From positions 36,640,162 to 36,704,161 of the forward strand of contig CM038704.1 in NCBI GenBank assembly GCA_021613375.1: a stretch of 64,000 nucleotides of DNA, in the 5' to 3' direction. The position numbers were made by a program, and so were the translations under genes. The notes under the pieces were generated by a model, which saw only the letters and a list, made by a program, of their open reading frames with translations, made no database searches and had not been told where the DNA came from. This stretch comes from Megaleporinus macrocephalus (taxonomy: Eukaryota; Chordata; Actinopteri; Characiformes; Anostomidae). Below, piece by piece: positions 54,801 through 64,000 of this stretch. Each line of letters starts with the position of its first letter. Positions within the stretch are counted from its first letter, which is position 1.

Positions 54801-57800
54801 TTGACAATCAGCACAAAACCATTTTCTATCTACAGTGGAATCGTTTACTGGGGCTCTATATTCGTAAGCTCTGTTGTTGTTTGTTATATTAAACAATAAA
54901 TAATGCAAAACAAAACAAGGCCTGAAATAATTACAATATATTTCTCTTTTACTCTTTCAGTACATCATCACTGGCTCTCTGACTGTTGCAGCAGGAAACA
55001 AACTTAATTCCTGTTTGGTACGTCAGTATTTATATTACTTAATGTAATTAAACAATATTGGCAGTTGCAGTTATCACTGTTAATGAGAACATGTAGTTAT
55101 TTACTTCTTTTGATTCTAAGCTTTTAATCTGTGCTGCATTTGTGTTTCTAAGTAGAAGAGAGATGCAGTTATTCAGTAAATCCATCCTACTCCACTCCTC
55201 CCTCTCCTGCAGGTGAAAGGCTCTCTGGGAATGAATGTGTGCAGTGCTATAGTTGCAGGAACAGCTGTCATTCTTCTGTCATTGGACTTTGTAGTAAATA
55301 TAGGATACGACCCTTGCTACTCCTACCCCTATGATAGCTACAGATGTCGAGTTTACCTCCAGCTTTCAGTGAGTGTTCAATGCGTTTTATTTTTTATTTT
55401 GATGCTATAACTCACTTAATTTCAATAATCTTGATTGGAATTGAACTTTTAGATGCTGAATTTGATTGAGAAATGACATGTTTACCATGTGCTCTGGACT
55501 GTAGGATCAAAATTTTAGTGAGGTCCATTTTGCAGACCAGTGACCTTCTTCTCGTAGTCTATAAAATAACAATAAGAGCCCAACTATGATGAGTATGAGT
55601 ATTACACCAATCATAAACTTCTACTTTATAAACCCATAACTGCACCCTTTTCTTTGATCAGTTTTTTCCCCATCCTTCCACTCTTGCTTACTGTTCCACA
55701 AACTGTTTTGACTCCAGTTACCCTGTTTAGGTTTTTCCACTTTCATTTCATTTTCTCTCTCTCTCTTACTGCTTTTGCATCTCTTCTTTTACACCTGCTT
55801 AACAGCTTAACAAAGCAGAACACAGTGAAATGTACCTGCTGGGTTCTTAATAATGTCAGCCATATGATGCTACACCCTCAGTACGCTTATTAGCACTAAA
55901 CTCTCTCATGCTGGTTGTGGTATGCTATGAGAAAAACAATATAAATTCTATTCATCACCTAATTTCTTATATAGCCAACGACCTCAACTGAGTGTAAGAT
56001 AATCTTTTATTAATTTCAATATGCCATCAACCTGTCCGTACATACAAACACAAGATAAGGGGGAAAGGTGGGAGTGGAGACAGCACATGAATACAGGAAA
56101 AAAATATAAAGGAATACATAGGTGAAGGGAGAGGGAAAAAAAGACATACCCCCAGACTGCGCTCCTAAAGTGTACACAGTGTGGGAACATAATAAAAAAG
56201 CCTGACTTGAGCCTGGTATCCACATTTTGGGTGGTCCAAATGAAAACTGGGGGCCATTTTACAGTTTAAATCCATTATTTATATGCATACAGTCTTACAT
56301 ATTCATTGTTGTGGTAAGTTAGTCTGTATTTCACACATGCTCACCTACGATCTGCCTCGCCGGTACACTAGTGCTGACTCCGCCCCTCCTCCCTCATCTG
56401 TTTAGCCACGCCTCATTAGGACATAAATACTGTCCCAAATATGCCAGGTTTTATAAACCAAACAGTGTGAAATTCTGATATTAGTTGATATTTTTTTATT
56501 AACAAGAATGTCTTTGTATTTAATGTTACACTGTCTAGCAGGATATGACACATGGAGTCAGTGGAGTTCTCCTAACTTTGTCTCTGCTTCAGTTATTCAT
56601 CTCAATCTCCATCTCAGCGTTTGGTTGCAAAGCCACCTGCTGCAATGAACCAGTGGTGAGTATCACAGCTACATGGAAAATGAACTTTGGACTCTTGTTT
56701 CATGAGCATTTCTGTCCCTCTAATGTGCTGCTATCTAACACAGTAAAACATCGTGACATTTAGAGACAATGCAAAGTGTACATTGTCACTGCAGATATGA
56801 AATTCAATCTCATGTTTTATTATTATTCACTATAGGCAGCATGTACTATTAGAAAAAAACAGCGGCCCTAAAATAGAACCTGGTGGAACCCCTGAGGAAA
56901 CACAGTTTAATGCTTTCCTAATGCAACAAGAAATTGCTAGTTTGTCAAATAAGCTTTACACTGTTCTAGCACATTGCCGGGGTGGTCTGCCCAGGTTTGA
57001 TGTTGACAGACCAACAAAATTACTTCACTATTATTGATTGTATAATGAATTTTACAAGAACATTATGACCATTTTCTAATCAGGATGTACCAGCATTTTT
57101 CTTTTCTCCATAAGCACTGTTTGGGGGAACTACCTGCCAACAACCTGTCTCCTTAACTAAAGTGCTGTGGATGGTACATTCTCCATGGTTAAAAAGTTAA
57201 ATGCTAAAGCTCCAAAACATGATAACAGCAACAGCAGAACTGTTATACTTTAAACAGTACAAATCTTGGAGGACATTTTTGTCCGTTTTTATTTTCCTCA
57301 ATCATTTGAACATGGTAGCTGCCTTTTAATATAAGTGTGACCGGACTAATACAAATGCTCCACAACGGCTTAGAACAAATCTCTTTACATGAACATACCT
57401 CTCTTGTAAACATTGACATTATGGACATTATTTATTTTTTTATTTTTTTGACTTGGAAAGCTCTGATCTATAGTATATAATATGTGAGATAACATAGTGG
57501 AATAAAAACCTGTGGTGTTAAACTCCATACCCTTCCATTTGAAAGGTCTCTGTTGTGACTGTGGCTGTGAGCCATCCACCATGCCCTTCAATGATCAATC
57601 CATATCAAACTCACAGTGGTCAACAGGTAAGAGAACCCTATCAGTATAATGGTCTACTCCTCAAAGACATATATGTTTTTGTAAATATTTCTCAATTTTC
57701 TGGTATAAATAACTTCATGTACTACAACATAACCGTTACTGTAATCCAGATTAAAATACATAAATAAAACAGAAACTCCTCCCCTAAAACCCCAGCAATA

Positions 57801-58710
57801 GCATCATATTATGTGCATTTAATAACTTACACATTGTTTATTTTATTCATTCCCTATATCCTGCGGAGACTGTAGCTATACTGACCCATTCTGATGCAAA
57901 TGATGCAAAATCCACAAAATCACAAGCGCTACTGACCTTAGCATTGCACCATGAAGGTCAATTAAGATCTTCTTTATATTGTAATACCTTTGCCCCTCTT
58001 TTGCAAAAGGATGTCAAAATAATAGTCCTTCCATTAAGATTTGTGCCACCTGACATTAGAGGAAGTGTTTTTTATATATTTATGTCACACTACTTTATTA
58101 AGAATGCTATATACTAAATTAATATTTGTGATATATTTCTTTATTATCACATATTGTTGGATGCTTGCACCCCCTGGCATTTTTAGACTTTATGAGGCAA
58201 AAAGTCACTTGCACTGAACTGTACTAAAAATTGTGTCTCATTAAAGTAGCAAATAAGCTAAAATAGCAAAAATAAAAAGCAAAATAATTTGGTATATAAA
58301 TATATGCATTTTTTTTTGAGAAAGTAATAGACATAAAATGCATGTCATGTCAATGACCCTTGTATACAGGCAAATAAATTATTATTATGGTTTAATTACA
58401 GTTGATATAAAGTTAATACCAATAATATAAATGTAACAGTAATTAACTATGAGATGATGATATTAGGGCATTTATTTTAATATGTTACCATAAAATTTAA
58501 TAACCACTTCTCAGAGTTAATTTTCCAGCAGTACCTAATTTACACTAACACAAATGGAAACCCGGTGTGAATCATAAATATAATAAATGCCTTTTTTTTT
58601 AACAGGATGTGTTTCACATCGCAAATCCTGCTGTAATTGTGAACAACCCTCACACAGAAAATCCTCCAGCTTACAGCCTGAGCTCAGCAAAATCCGAAAG
58701 CTCAGACTAA
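51840..58710 (+). CDS. ms4a17a-like: MS4A-family four-transmembrane protein, copy 4 (intact)
   Basis: Seven coding exons join to 310 codons: E2 51840-52148, E3 54753-54863, E4 54961-55017, E5 55213-55368, E6 56542-56655, E7 57546-57626 and E8 58606-58710 (stop TAA). All introns are GT-AG, phase 0. The N-tail (1-103) holds elastin-like pentapeptides (NVGVPNVGVPNVGFPFV) in place of the TAGFP units of copy 3. TM1 is about 107-123, TM2 132-151, TM3 164-184 and TM4 217-238. Cys194 and Cys204 lie in the TM3-TM4 loop. FGCKATCCNEP follows TM4. The C-tail contains PPAY (296-299), a PPxY motif of the kind bound by WW domains of NEDD4-type ubiquitin ligases. E3-E7 are very similar to copy 3. Intron 2 carries an L2 LINE whose insertion starts about 10 bp after the E2 donor. 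Confidence 0.9.
52159..53872 (-). mobile_element. 5'-truncated L2-type LINE in intron 2 of copy 4
   Basis: The 3' end, at left on +, is a short tandem repeat (tttaca units) followed by ggcatttagcagacgctctt and atccagagcgacttac, the well-known 3' tail of fish L2 elements. The 5' end breaks off at about 53872. Compared with copy 3, a few bases (ccttcatt) of the intron are missing at the insertion point and no target duplication is evident. Confidence 0.85.
52472..53872 (-). CDS. L2 LINE reverse transcriptase, partial but open
   Basis: One uninterrupted frame of about 466 codons covers the RT and C-terminal region, with fingers NYRPVSLLSFLSKILERAVY, palm ALILLDLSAAFDTVNHKIL-like motif, GVPQGSVLGPLLFSLYT and the active site CYADDTQLML. 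It ends TYLFVKYL before the stop. The endonuclease and start are missing through 5' truncation; the first few codons of the open frame are host intron. The lack of stops implies a young insertion. It cannot act without its N-terminal half and is antisense to the host gene. Confidence 0.85.
   Translation of the reverse strand: MTIKSAFKTARVVPILKKPTLDSSDVCNYRPVSLLSFLSKILERAVYNQLSLFLTQNLLQDPNQSGFKPAHSTETALIAVTEKLQTARSSKLSSVLILLDLSAAFDTVNHKILLSVLADLGIVGSAWKWLESYLEGRSYQVTWRGSTSAPCRLLTGVPQGSVLGPLLFSLYTRSLGDVITSHGFSYHCYADDTQLMLSFPQSDTQVCSRISACLTDIASWMTAHHLKLNPSKTELLFIPGTTGPQQDLAISFENSLIVRSKDARNLGVTLDDQLSFSAHITNLTRSCRYILYNIRRIRPFLSQEASQVLVQSLVISRLDYCNSLLAGLPLQAIRPLQLIQNAAVRLVFNLPKYTHVTPLLRSLHWLPVAARIQFKVLMLAYKAKNGPAPPYLMAMVKSRTAPRALRASSTARLDPPSLKIHGRHATKRFSVLAPRWWNELPLAVRTANSLAVFKRRLKTYLFVKYL
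53873..54752. other. Rest of intron 2 of copy 4
   Basis: Conserved intronic sequence. Blocks at 53880-53960 match 36640-36720 of copy 3, and 54360-54460 match 41730-41850 and 16720-16850. No repeat or gene of its own. Confidence 0.6.
55369..56541. other. Intron 5 of copy 4
   Basis: Starts with sequence shared with copies 2 and 3 (acttctactttataaaccca). It lacks the Tc1 and dispersed-repeat insertions found there. The 55980-56230 portion is unique to this copy, and its frames have no recognisable domain. Confidence 0.55.
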
Positions 58711-58843
58711 TGGCAGAGAAAAGCCTGGAGAAGAGCTAGAAGTCTGATTCAGGATATGTTTTTGTGATCTATGGCTGTTTAATCATTTACAGAGGGGTCT
58801 GAAAGCCTTTCTTTTTCCATTGTGAAACCATATATACATACAG

Positions 58844-58881
<38 letters not shown>

Positions 58882-59610
58882 ACCATATAACAAATTAAGT
58901 GAAAAGTGAAATCACAGTAAAATATTTAAATAAAAAAATATTATTTTATTATATAGCTGATTTTTTGTGTTGCCTTTGATTTTTTGTCGCATATTTTAGG
59001 TTTAAATCAAACAATCCTAGATGTTCAGTATGTTTTAATGGACCAATGGACCCTAAAATATGCTATCATCATTTTCCTATCTGTTATATCAAAACTTCAT
59101 GTTTGTATTTTTTTAAATATCAATTCTGCAAACATTTCATGATGATTTGTTTTTGTGCAAATTCTTATGAGATTGTATCAGATAACATATTCCTAAACAT
59201 TTTTATGTTGAGGGAGCTTTTAAAGATGGTGGTCTGGTTCGTATCACCACCACTGTGAAGGATTTTGGTAAGCTTCTCTAGAACAGATTGTTTTACACCA
59301 AATGACTGACCTAAATTACTTTGTTTACAGTTTAGCTCTTTCAGTACTGAGAGAACTTGGTGAAATTTCTCTTAAACTCCATAGATATTATATTACACTA
59401 GACACAGGCTAGCTTGGCAATGTTTTTCAGCTGTCTGAAGCCTTCAGTGCTGAGCAGAACAGTGCTAACTCTTCCTGCAACAGGCTGTCTGCACGTTTTC
59501 CCACAAAACTTCACTCTTCAGAGAAAGAAGTCCTGTATCTCTCTGTTTACTGAACTGCTTTAAAAACAGATTTGCACATAGTAGAAGTTAACATCCACAT
59601 TTAACCACAT
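58711..59610 (+). other. 3' UTR/flank of copy 4
   Basis: Includes (TA)n at 58845-58879 and the block ggaccctaaaatatgctatc (59048) shared with the 3' flanks of copies 2 and 3. No coding sequence recognised. Confidence 0.5.
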
Positions 59611-59614
59611 ATTT

Positions 59615-59737
59615 CTACTAATACTACTATTAATCCTAGTACTACTACAATTACTACTACTGCAACTACAACAATTACTGCTAGTAGTACTACTACAACA
59701 ACTACTACAATTACTATCACTACTACTGCTACTGTTT
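59615..59737. repeat. (TAC)n-like degenerate trinucleotide tract
   Basis: A short relative of the satellite at 3120-4760, directly abutting a Tc1 fragment. Confidence 0.85.
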
Positions 59738-59739
59738 GG

Positions 59740-60188
59740 GACATCTGGAAAATGATTGTCCGGAGAAGAAAAGACAAAAGTGATAACCAAGTGGCTCGGT
59801 GAACAAAACATTGACAGTTTGGGTCCATGGCCAGGAAACTCCCCATGTCTCAATCCTATTGAGAACCTGTGGTCAGTCCTGAAAAAGAGGGTGGACAAAC
59901 AAAAACCCAGAAACTTGGATCAAACTTAGGCAAGAATGGGTTGCCATCATTCAGGATTTCGCTGAGATGAAAGGTCTTAAAGAAGAAGGGTCAATACTGT
60001 AAATATCAAGTCTTTGCTTAAACTGGATGTATTTTGTCAATAAAATGTTAACACACAAATGAAATGTTTATAATTGTAATTCATTATACCATATAAACAT
60101 CTGACAAAAGGTTCTAAAAAAACTGAGGCAGCAAACTTCGCAAAAACCAGAATTTGTACCATTCTCAAAACTTTTGGCCACAACTGTA
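59740..60188 (+). pseudogene. Tc1-like transposase C-terminal fragment with 3' ITR
   Basis: The plus-strand reading gives PWPGNSPCLNPIENLWSVLK then KRVD, the catalytic C-terminal region of Tc1-type transposases, followed by one-base frame damage. The ITR ccattctcaaaacttttggc then cacaactgta ends at 60188. The 5' half of the transposon is missing. Confidence 0.82.
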
Positions 60189-60189
60189 C

Positions 60190-60600
60190 ATTTGCCAGAA
60201 AGCTGTGGCATCGTTTAAGTTGGAACAAATATAATACAAGGTCTGCACATGTCACTTCAGAGAGTTTTTCTCAAATCTTGAACAATATTGAGCAGCTTTG
60301 CTCAGCATTTAACCCTGAAGATACTGAGGAGACGAGCACTTTCACCTTTATTAGCATCACAACCCTAACCGTAACCTGTAAGTAGCCGCCATGTCGTTTG
60401 AGTTTATTACTGGTTGCTGGTTGAGGCAGATCAACTTAAACTGAAAGTTTTACAGTGAGTAAGAACTTTCATTTACTTTGTGTATGATGTCGAGCTCAAA
60501 AGCAAGTATCTTGCTTAGGTAACGTTAAATACAAGCAAACTACAAGTAACTAGAATAGCTTACTAAATACTATGAAGACTGACCTTGTTTACATGGAGCA
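60190..60600. repeat. Partial copy of the intron-7 MITE of copy 1
   Basis: The phrases tggttgctggttgaggcaga and acttaaactgaaagttttac match 6500-6545. Both stretches also contain agtagccgccatg-like text. Outer termini are lost. Confidence 0.6.
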
Positions 60601-61640
60601 TCTCATGCTTTGGGCTGTCATACAGATTCACCTTTAAAAGTCAATTAAAAACCTATCAAACATATACAGTCACATATTTGAATACCCCGACAAAATGACA
60701 CATTCTTTCTCTAAATATTTCGTTCTATATGCCTGCATACTTTCATCTACAAGCCACTGGATCTCCATGTATCCACCTAAAAGCTGCAGCCACTCGAGGT
60801 GCAGCCACCCCCTCACTCCTGAGGGCGGTCTATATACACCTGCAGCTCATCAGCGCAGGTGTATATAGCCTTCTCACGCCCTGTAGTCAGTGCGTGTCAT
60901 TGTTGGTTTGCTGTTTATTCAACTCTGTTAATAAAGGCTGCACATGGATCGAAACCTACCTCTGGAGACCAAGTCCTTACAATGGCTTTTGTTTTCCAGG
61001 TGCTCGGGTCTCAGATATCTCCAAGCAGTTTCCCATGGCCCTAAGTAAACAAAGGAACATTGGCATTATTATGGGCTCAATGATATCTCATAGGAGCGAA
61101 GTCCCCAAGCATATTAAATTACTCCTACACATTGTTAAGACCGAGGGAGGGCAGAGTAATCATCTCAGGAATTCTGTCCGCCTACAGGAGTGGAAGCGAG
61201 GTGTTCAGCAGACTCTACGTGGATTCACGTGGGAAGCCCAACCCAAAAGCCACGTCACATCTAGGATCTGGTTATCACTGAAGATTTAAATATAAAACTG
61301 TCCTTCGTCCCTGATGCTTTTCTGTCAAACCTTTTCTGTGTATTCTTTCAAGTCAATATAGAAGTAAGGAAAAAAAGTGCCTAGAAATATGCCAAAAACG
61401 TTACCTTACCCTTAACTACAGATTCACACCAGCCAATAGGAAAGAAAACTTAAATTCTAAAGAATAAATGAATGAATAAGAAAATACTCCAGCTGTCGTA
61501 ACTCTCATAGAGGAAAGAAACTGCAGGTACATTATGATATTCCTAAAAAGCAGATCTCCACCAACAATAATGCTATGAAAAGTCAATTTTAAAGTCAAAC
61601 AGTCAATTTTAGTGCTCTTAAGTATCCTTTTTACACAAGG
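60600..61640 (+). pseudogene. Duplicated intergenic segment with decayed LINE, after copy 4
   Basis: 60601-60700 matches 32020-32115 (tctcatgctttgggctgtca). 60990-61380 matches 9640-10040 (LINE ORF1/endonuclease remnants, gtctgtccgcctacaggagt). The 186-codon frame at 60729-61289 crosses repeat array and LINE and is not a host gene. Confidence 0.65.
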
Positions 61641-61641
61641 G

Positions 61642-62096
61642 TTACCCGGCGAGAAAAGTAAATCTTTTTCCCACTAATTTAGTGTATTGCAAAATATTCT
61701 TTGTTTCAACTAAAATATATTTATGAATGTACATAAAGTGTACTTACAATGTATTGTTTAGATATTGTTATTGAATAATAAATCTATTTCTTATATTTTA
61801 TTAGTACACTAACAGTTATCTTAAATGTGGATTCAAATATATTCTAAGTAGACAAAGTATATTCTTTAAAGGTACAGAATTGGTAGAAGAGGGTGCACTT
61901 AAGATGCACTTAAATATGCTTAATGTTGTCCCAAAATAGTACAGTTAAATATATTTAGTTGTATTTAGGTTAGTACTCAAACATAGCCCAGATTTAGTAG
62001 ATTAACCATGAATACATTAAAGTATACTAAGTGCACTTAAATGAAGTATACTTCATTTATATTATACAGTGTAATTTTTTTTTTTCACCTGGGTAA
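61642..62096. mobile_element. AT-rich MITE (455 bp) inserted in the decayed LINE
   Basis: Termini ttacccggcgagaaaagtaa and the complement of ttacccaggtgaaaaaaaaa face each other. The copy-1 LINE lacks this block at the same point (10330), so it is a later insertion. The interior is rich in aagtatactt motifs and has no ORF. Confidence 0.7.
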
Positions 62097-62900
62097 TGCC
62101 AAAAGCCTTTTCTCCACCATAGACCAACTAATTAATCCTGCTATTGCGTCTAATAGTGACTCATCTTCCCAAACCTGTCAGGGCAATTTATTATCAAAAT
62201 AAAATAGCTTCGATAAGACAAAGCATAGCTCAGTCAGCTGGAATAAGTTCCAAAAACCTTCCTGAGAAGCCACCTACATCAGTTATGACATCTTTCTCTG
62301 TTATCAGTTATTAGGAGCTACAACTGTCATAAATCAATCAAATTGAAACAAGTTATCTCAGTCCAGTTCCTATTTAATTTACTAAAATGGTGTCTGACTG
62401 GGTTCAAAATAATGTCTGAACTATTATAAACTGTTCTCCGTCAACAGCAGTTTTTCCACATTTTAAGACTGCCCATAAAAATCTTTATGTAGACTGATTT
62501 CACTTCCTTCACTTCCAGGTCTAAGAAAAAGTTGTTTTAAAACAACTAAATGCTTATATAATATCAAACAAGTTATGTGAGAAGTTTTAATCAGGTTTTT
62601 GCTCTAACCATAGTACTGAGGCAGCTTTAGTTTATGTTGTCAGTGACCTTTTCACAAAATCCTTCTATCCCAGTCTTATTAGATCTTAATACATCTCAGT
62701 TTTTGACATGATTGATCACAAGATTCTAATCCACTGTCTTGAATGTTGGGTGGGTCTCTCAGGCACAGTTCTAGAGTGGACAGTTCCTGGTTTCACTGGC
62801 TAACCATTCTAAAAAAAAAATTTCTTTTGGAGTAACACAAGCTTTAGTTCTAGGACCTTTGTTTTTCTTTTTGTACATGTTAGGAATCAAGCCAAATCTT
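62097..62900 (+). pseudogene. Decayed LINE, RT part, after copy 4
   Basis: Continues the remnant: agccttttctccaccatag matches 10348-10366. RT pieces (FDMIDHKILIH, CLECWVGLSGTVLEW) lie at 62700-62780. Stops in every frame. Confidence 0.65.
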
Positions 62901-62934
62901 AATCCTAACCCTAAACCTAACTCCGGAATAACCT

Positions 62935-63170
62935 AGCTCCGGAATCTCTATATACCATCCTAAGAAATGTTGGATCGCCATATTTCCACCAAAAAGATGC
63001 AGGGTCAACATATATTGTTGTACTGTTGTATCACCATATATCCAATTAAAAATGTTGGTCTTAATATACCCATATAAGAGGAGCTAGATCTCCATATTTC
63101 CATCAAAATGCTTCTAGATCACCATATATATCCTATATATATATCCTATATATCCACATATATATTTGAA
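62935..63170. repeat. Degenerate ~30-bp tandem array
   Basis: Same ggatctccatatttccatc family as at 9075, 32100 and 33660, again beside the LINE remnant. Confidence 0.7.
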
Positions 63171-63189
63171 GCCCTACACCTGTTGTAGC

Positions 63190-63450
63190 ACCTTGGACAG
63201 CGACACAGGAGAGTGTTTTAGTGATTGGAGGCTCTGACGTTGGACACCTAAGAGTTAATGGCGCTAGATGGCTTTTGTTTTCCAGGCACTTGGGTCTCGG
63301 ATGTCTCTAAGCGGTTTCCCATGGCCCTAGATAAACACGAGGACAAGGGCATTCTCGCTGGAGTCAATGACATCTTGTAGATACGAAGGGACATTTTGAA
63401 TTACTGCCAGACACCATTAAGAAGGGGACCTCAACCCACAAGCCATGTCA
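63190..63450 (+). pseudogene. Second LINE ORF1-like fragment
   Basis: ttggaggctctgacgttgga to gtctctaagcggtttcccat repeats the block at 9590-9700, 32965-33050 and 61000-61050, so the LINE segment is itself partly duplicated here. Confidence 0.55.
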
Positions 63451-63594
63451 CATCCACATGTTAGAATTATACATTTCTATTTTTAACCCTAACCCTCACC
63501 CTGACCCAGACCCTCACCCTGAGTTTGGATGCAGTAAGACTGAGAGTTTGTTGAGAGATCCTGAGGTTTATGGAACAAAAAAGTCAAGTGGCAC

Positions 63595-63790
63595 AGAATC
63601 ATCTGCAAGGAACGGGCTTCAGAAACAGAAAATGTCTTCAAAGGCCATGTCTCCTTCAACGCCACAAAATTGCCTGTTTGGTCTTGGGACTTCCAAACAT
63701 GGGACACTGAAAGGTGAAAGAAAATTTTATTCTCTGATGAAAAAAAATTAATCCTGACGGTCCTGATGGCTTCCAACAGCCTATTTCAGC
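63595..63790 (+). pseudogene. Mariner-type transposase fragment
   Basis: Across frames the stretch reads FSDEK then a LILT/NPDGPDG-like segment near 63725-63770, the region of the first catalytic Asp in Tc1/mariner transposases. A (CCCTAAC)-like run precedes it at 63480-63520. Confidence 0.5.
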
Positions 63791-63814
63791 CTATTTTATC
63801 ACTTATTTAAAATG

Positions 63815-64000
63815 GAGTGTGGCGAAATGGAAGACAGTTCTATGGTCAGATGAGTCACGATTTGAAGTTCTTTATGGAACACTGGGACGCCATGTCATCC
63901 GGACTAGAGAGGATAAGGATAACCCAAGTTGTTATCAACGCTCCGTTCAGAAGCCTGCATCACTGATGGTATGGGGTTGCATGAGTGCTTGTGGCATGGG
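63815..64000 (+). pseudogene. Tc1-like transposase fragment, cut by window end
   Basis: The plus-strand translation contains LWSDESRFEVLYGTLGRHVI then QKPASLMVWGCMSACGMG, the catalytic core of a Tc1-type transposase. The reading stays open to the end of the window, so the element continues beyond it. Its 5' part is the differently framed fragment just upstream, possibly another element. Confidence 0.8.

Noticed and set aside
60729..61289. 186-codon plus-strand frame after copy 4
   Set aside because: It crosses the 30-bp array and a decayed LINE that also occurs after copies 1 and 2, where the frame is broken.
63480..63525. Telomere-like CCCTAA repeat
   Set aside because: Only a few imperfect ccctaac/ccctgac units are present; too short and degenerate to be an interstitial telomere.

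Overview
This window is vertebrate nuclear DNA, almost certainly from a teleost and probably an otophysan (catfish, characin or knifefish type). The evidence is multi-exon genes with GT-AG introns, long TA, AC and TAC microsatellites, and a fish-type repeat load: L2 and L1/Tx1 LINEs, DIRS, Ty3/gypsy, Tc1 and hAT fragments, and a palindromic MITE that I associate with otophysan genomes. There is no bacterial-style gene organisation, no tRNA or rRNA gene and no CRISPR array that I can see. Most long open frames are microsatellite artefacts or transposon pieces; the real host exons are short.

The backbone is a tandem array, all on the + strand, of four MS4A-family (four-transmembrane, CD20-like) genes. 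Copy 1 (210-7038) is cut by the left edge and shows its last five coding exons. Copy 2 (about 14.7-30.2 kb) is a pseudogene with a frameshift in its first coding exon, a 7-base deletion in its TM2 exon, a weakened splice donor, one missing exon and a lost stop; a full-length 5.9 kb L1/Tx1 LINE sits where the exon should be. Copy 3 (35.3-47.2 kb) and copy 4 (51.5-58.7 kb) are intact, with predicted proteins of 316 and 310 residues from seven coding exons each, plus a conserved upstream non-coding exon. I number exons E1 (non-coding), E2 (Pro/Gly/Val-rich N-tail), E3 (TM1), E4 (TM2), E5 (TM3 and Cys loop), E6 (TM4), E7 and E8 (C-tail).

Region by region: 0-7 kb copy 1, with a 1.6 kb TAC satellite in an intron; 7-14.7 kb intergenic, with a minisatellite, a decayed LINE and an antisense Ty3/gypsy remnant; 14.7-30.2 kb pseudogene copy 2, with two hAT-type elements that carry exact 8-bp target duplications and the L1/Tx1 element; 30.2-35.2 kb intergenic repeat of the same LINE-bearing segment plus a Tc1 relic; 35.2-47.2 kb copy 3, with a DIRS-type element in intron 2; 47.2-51.5 kb intergenic, with a TIR element that encloses a minisatellite; 51.5-58.7 kb copy 4, with an L2 LINE in intron 2; 58.7-64 kb intergenic, with Tc1/mariner fragments and a third copy of the decayed LINE segment.

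Shared flanks and shared intronic repeats let the order of duplication be inferred. Copies 2 and 3 share two intronic repeat insertions that I do not see in copy 4, and the downstream segments of copies 1, 2 and 4 are paralogous. I found no wholly new system. The points most worth a second look are the duplication history recorded by transposons, the paralog-specific gain or loss of a PPxY motif in the C-tail, the pentapeptide repeat variation in the N-tail, and the L2 inserted about 10 bp past a splice donor.
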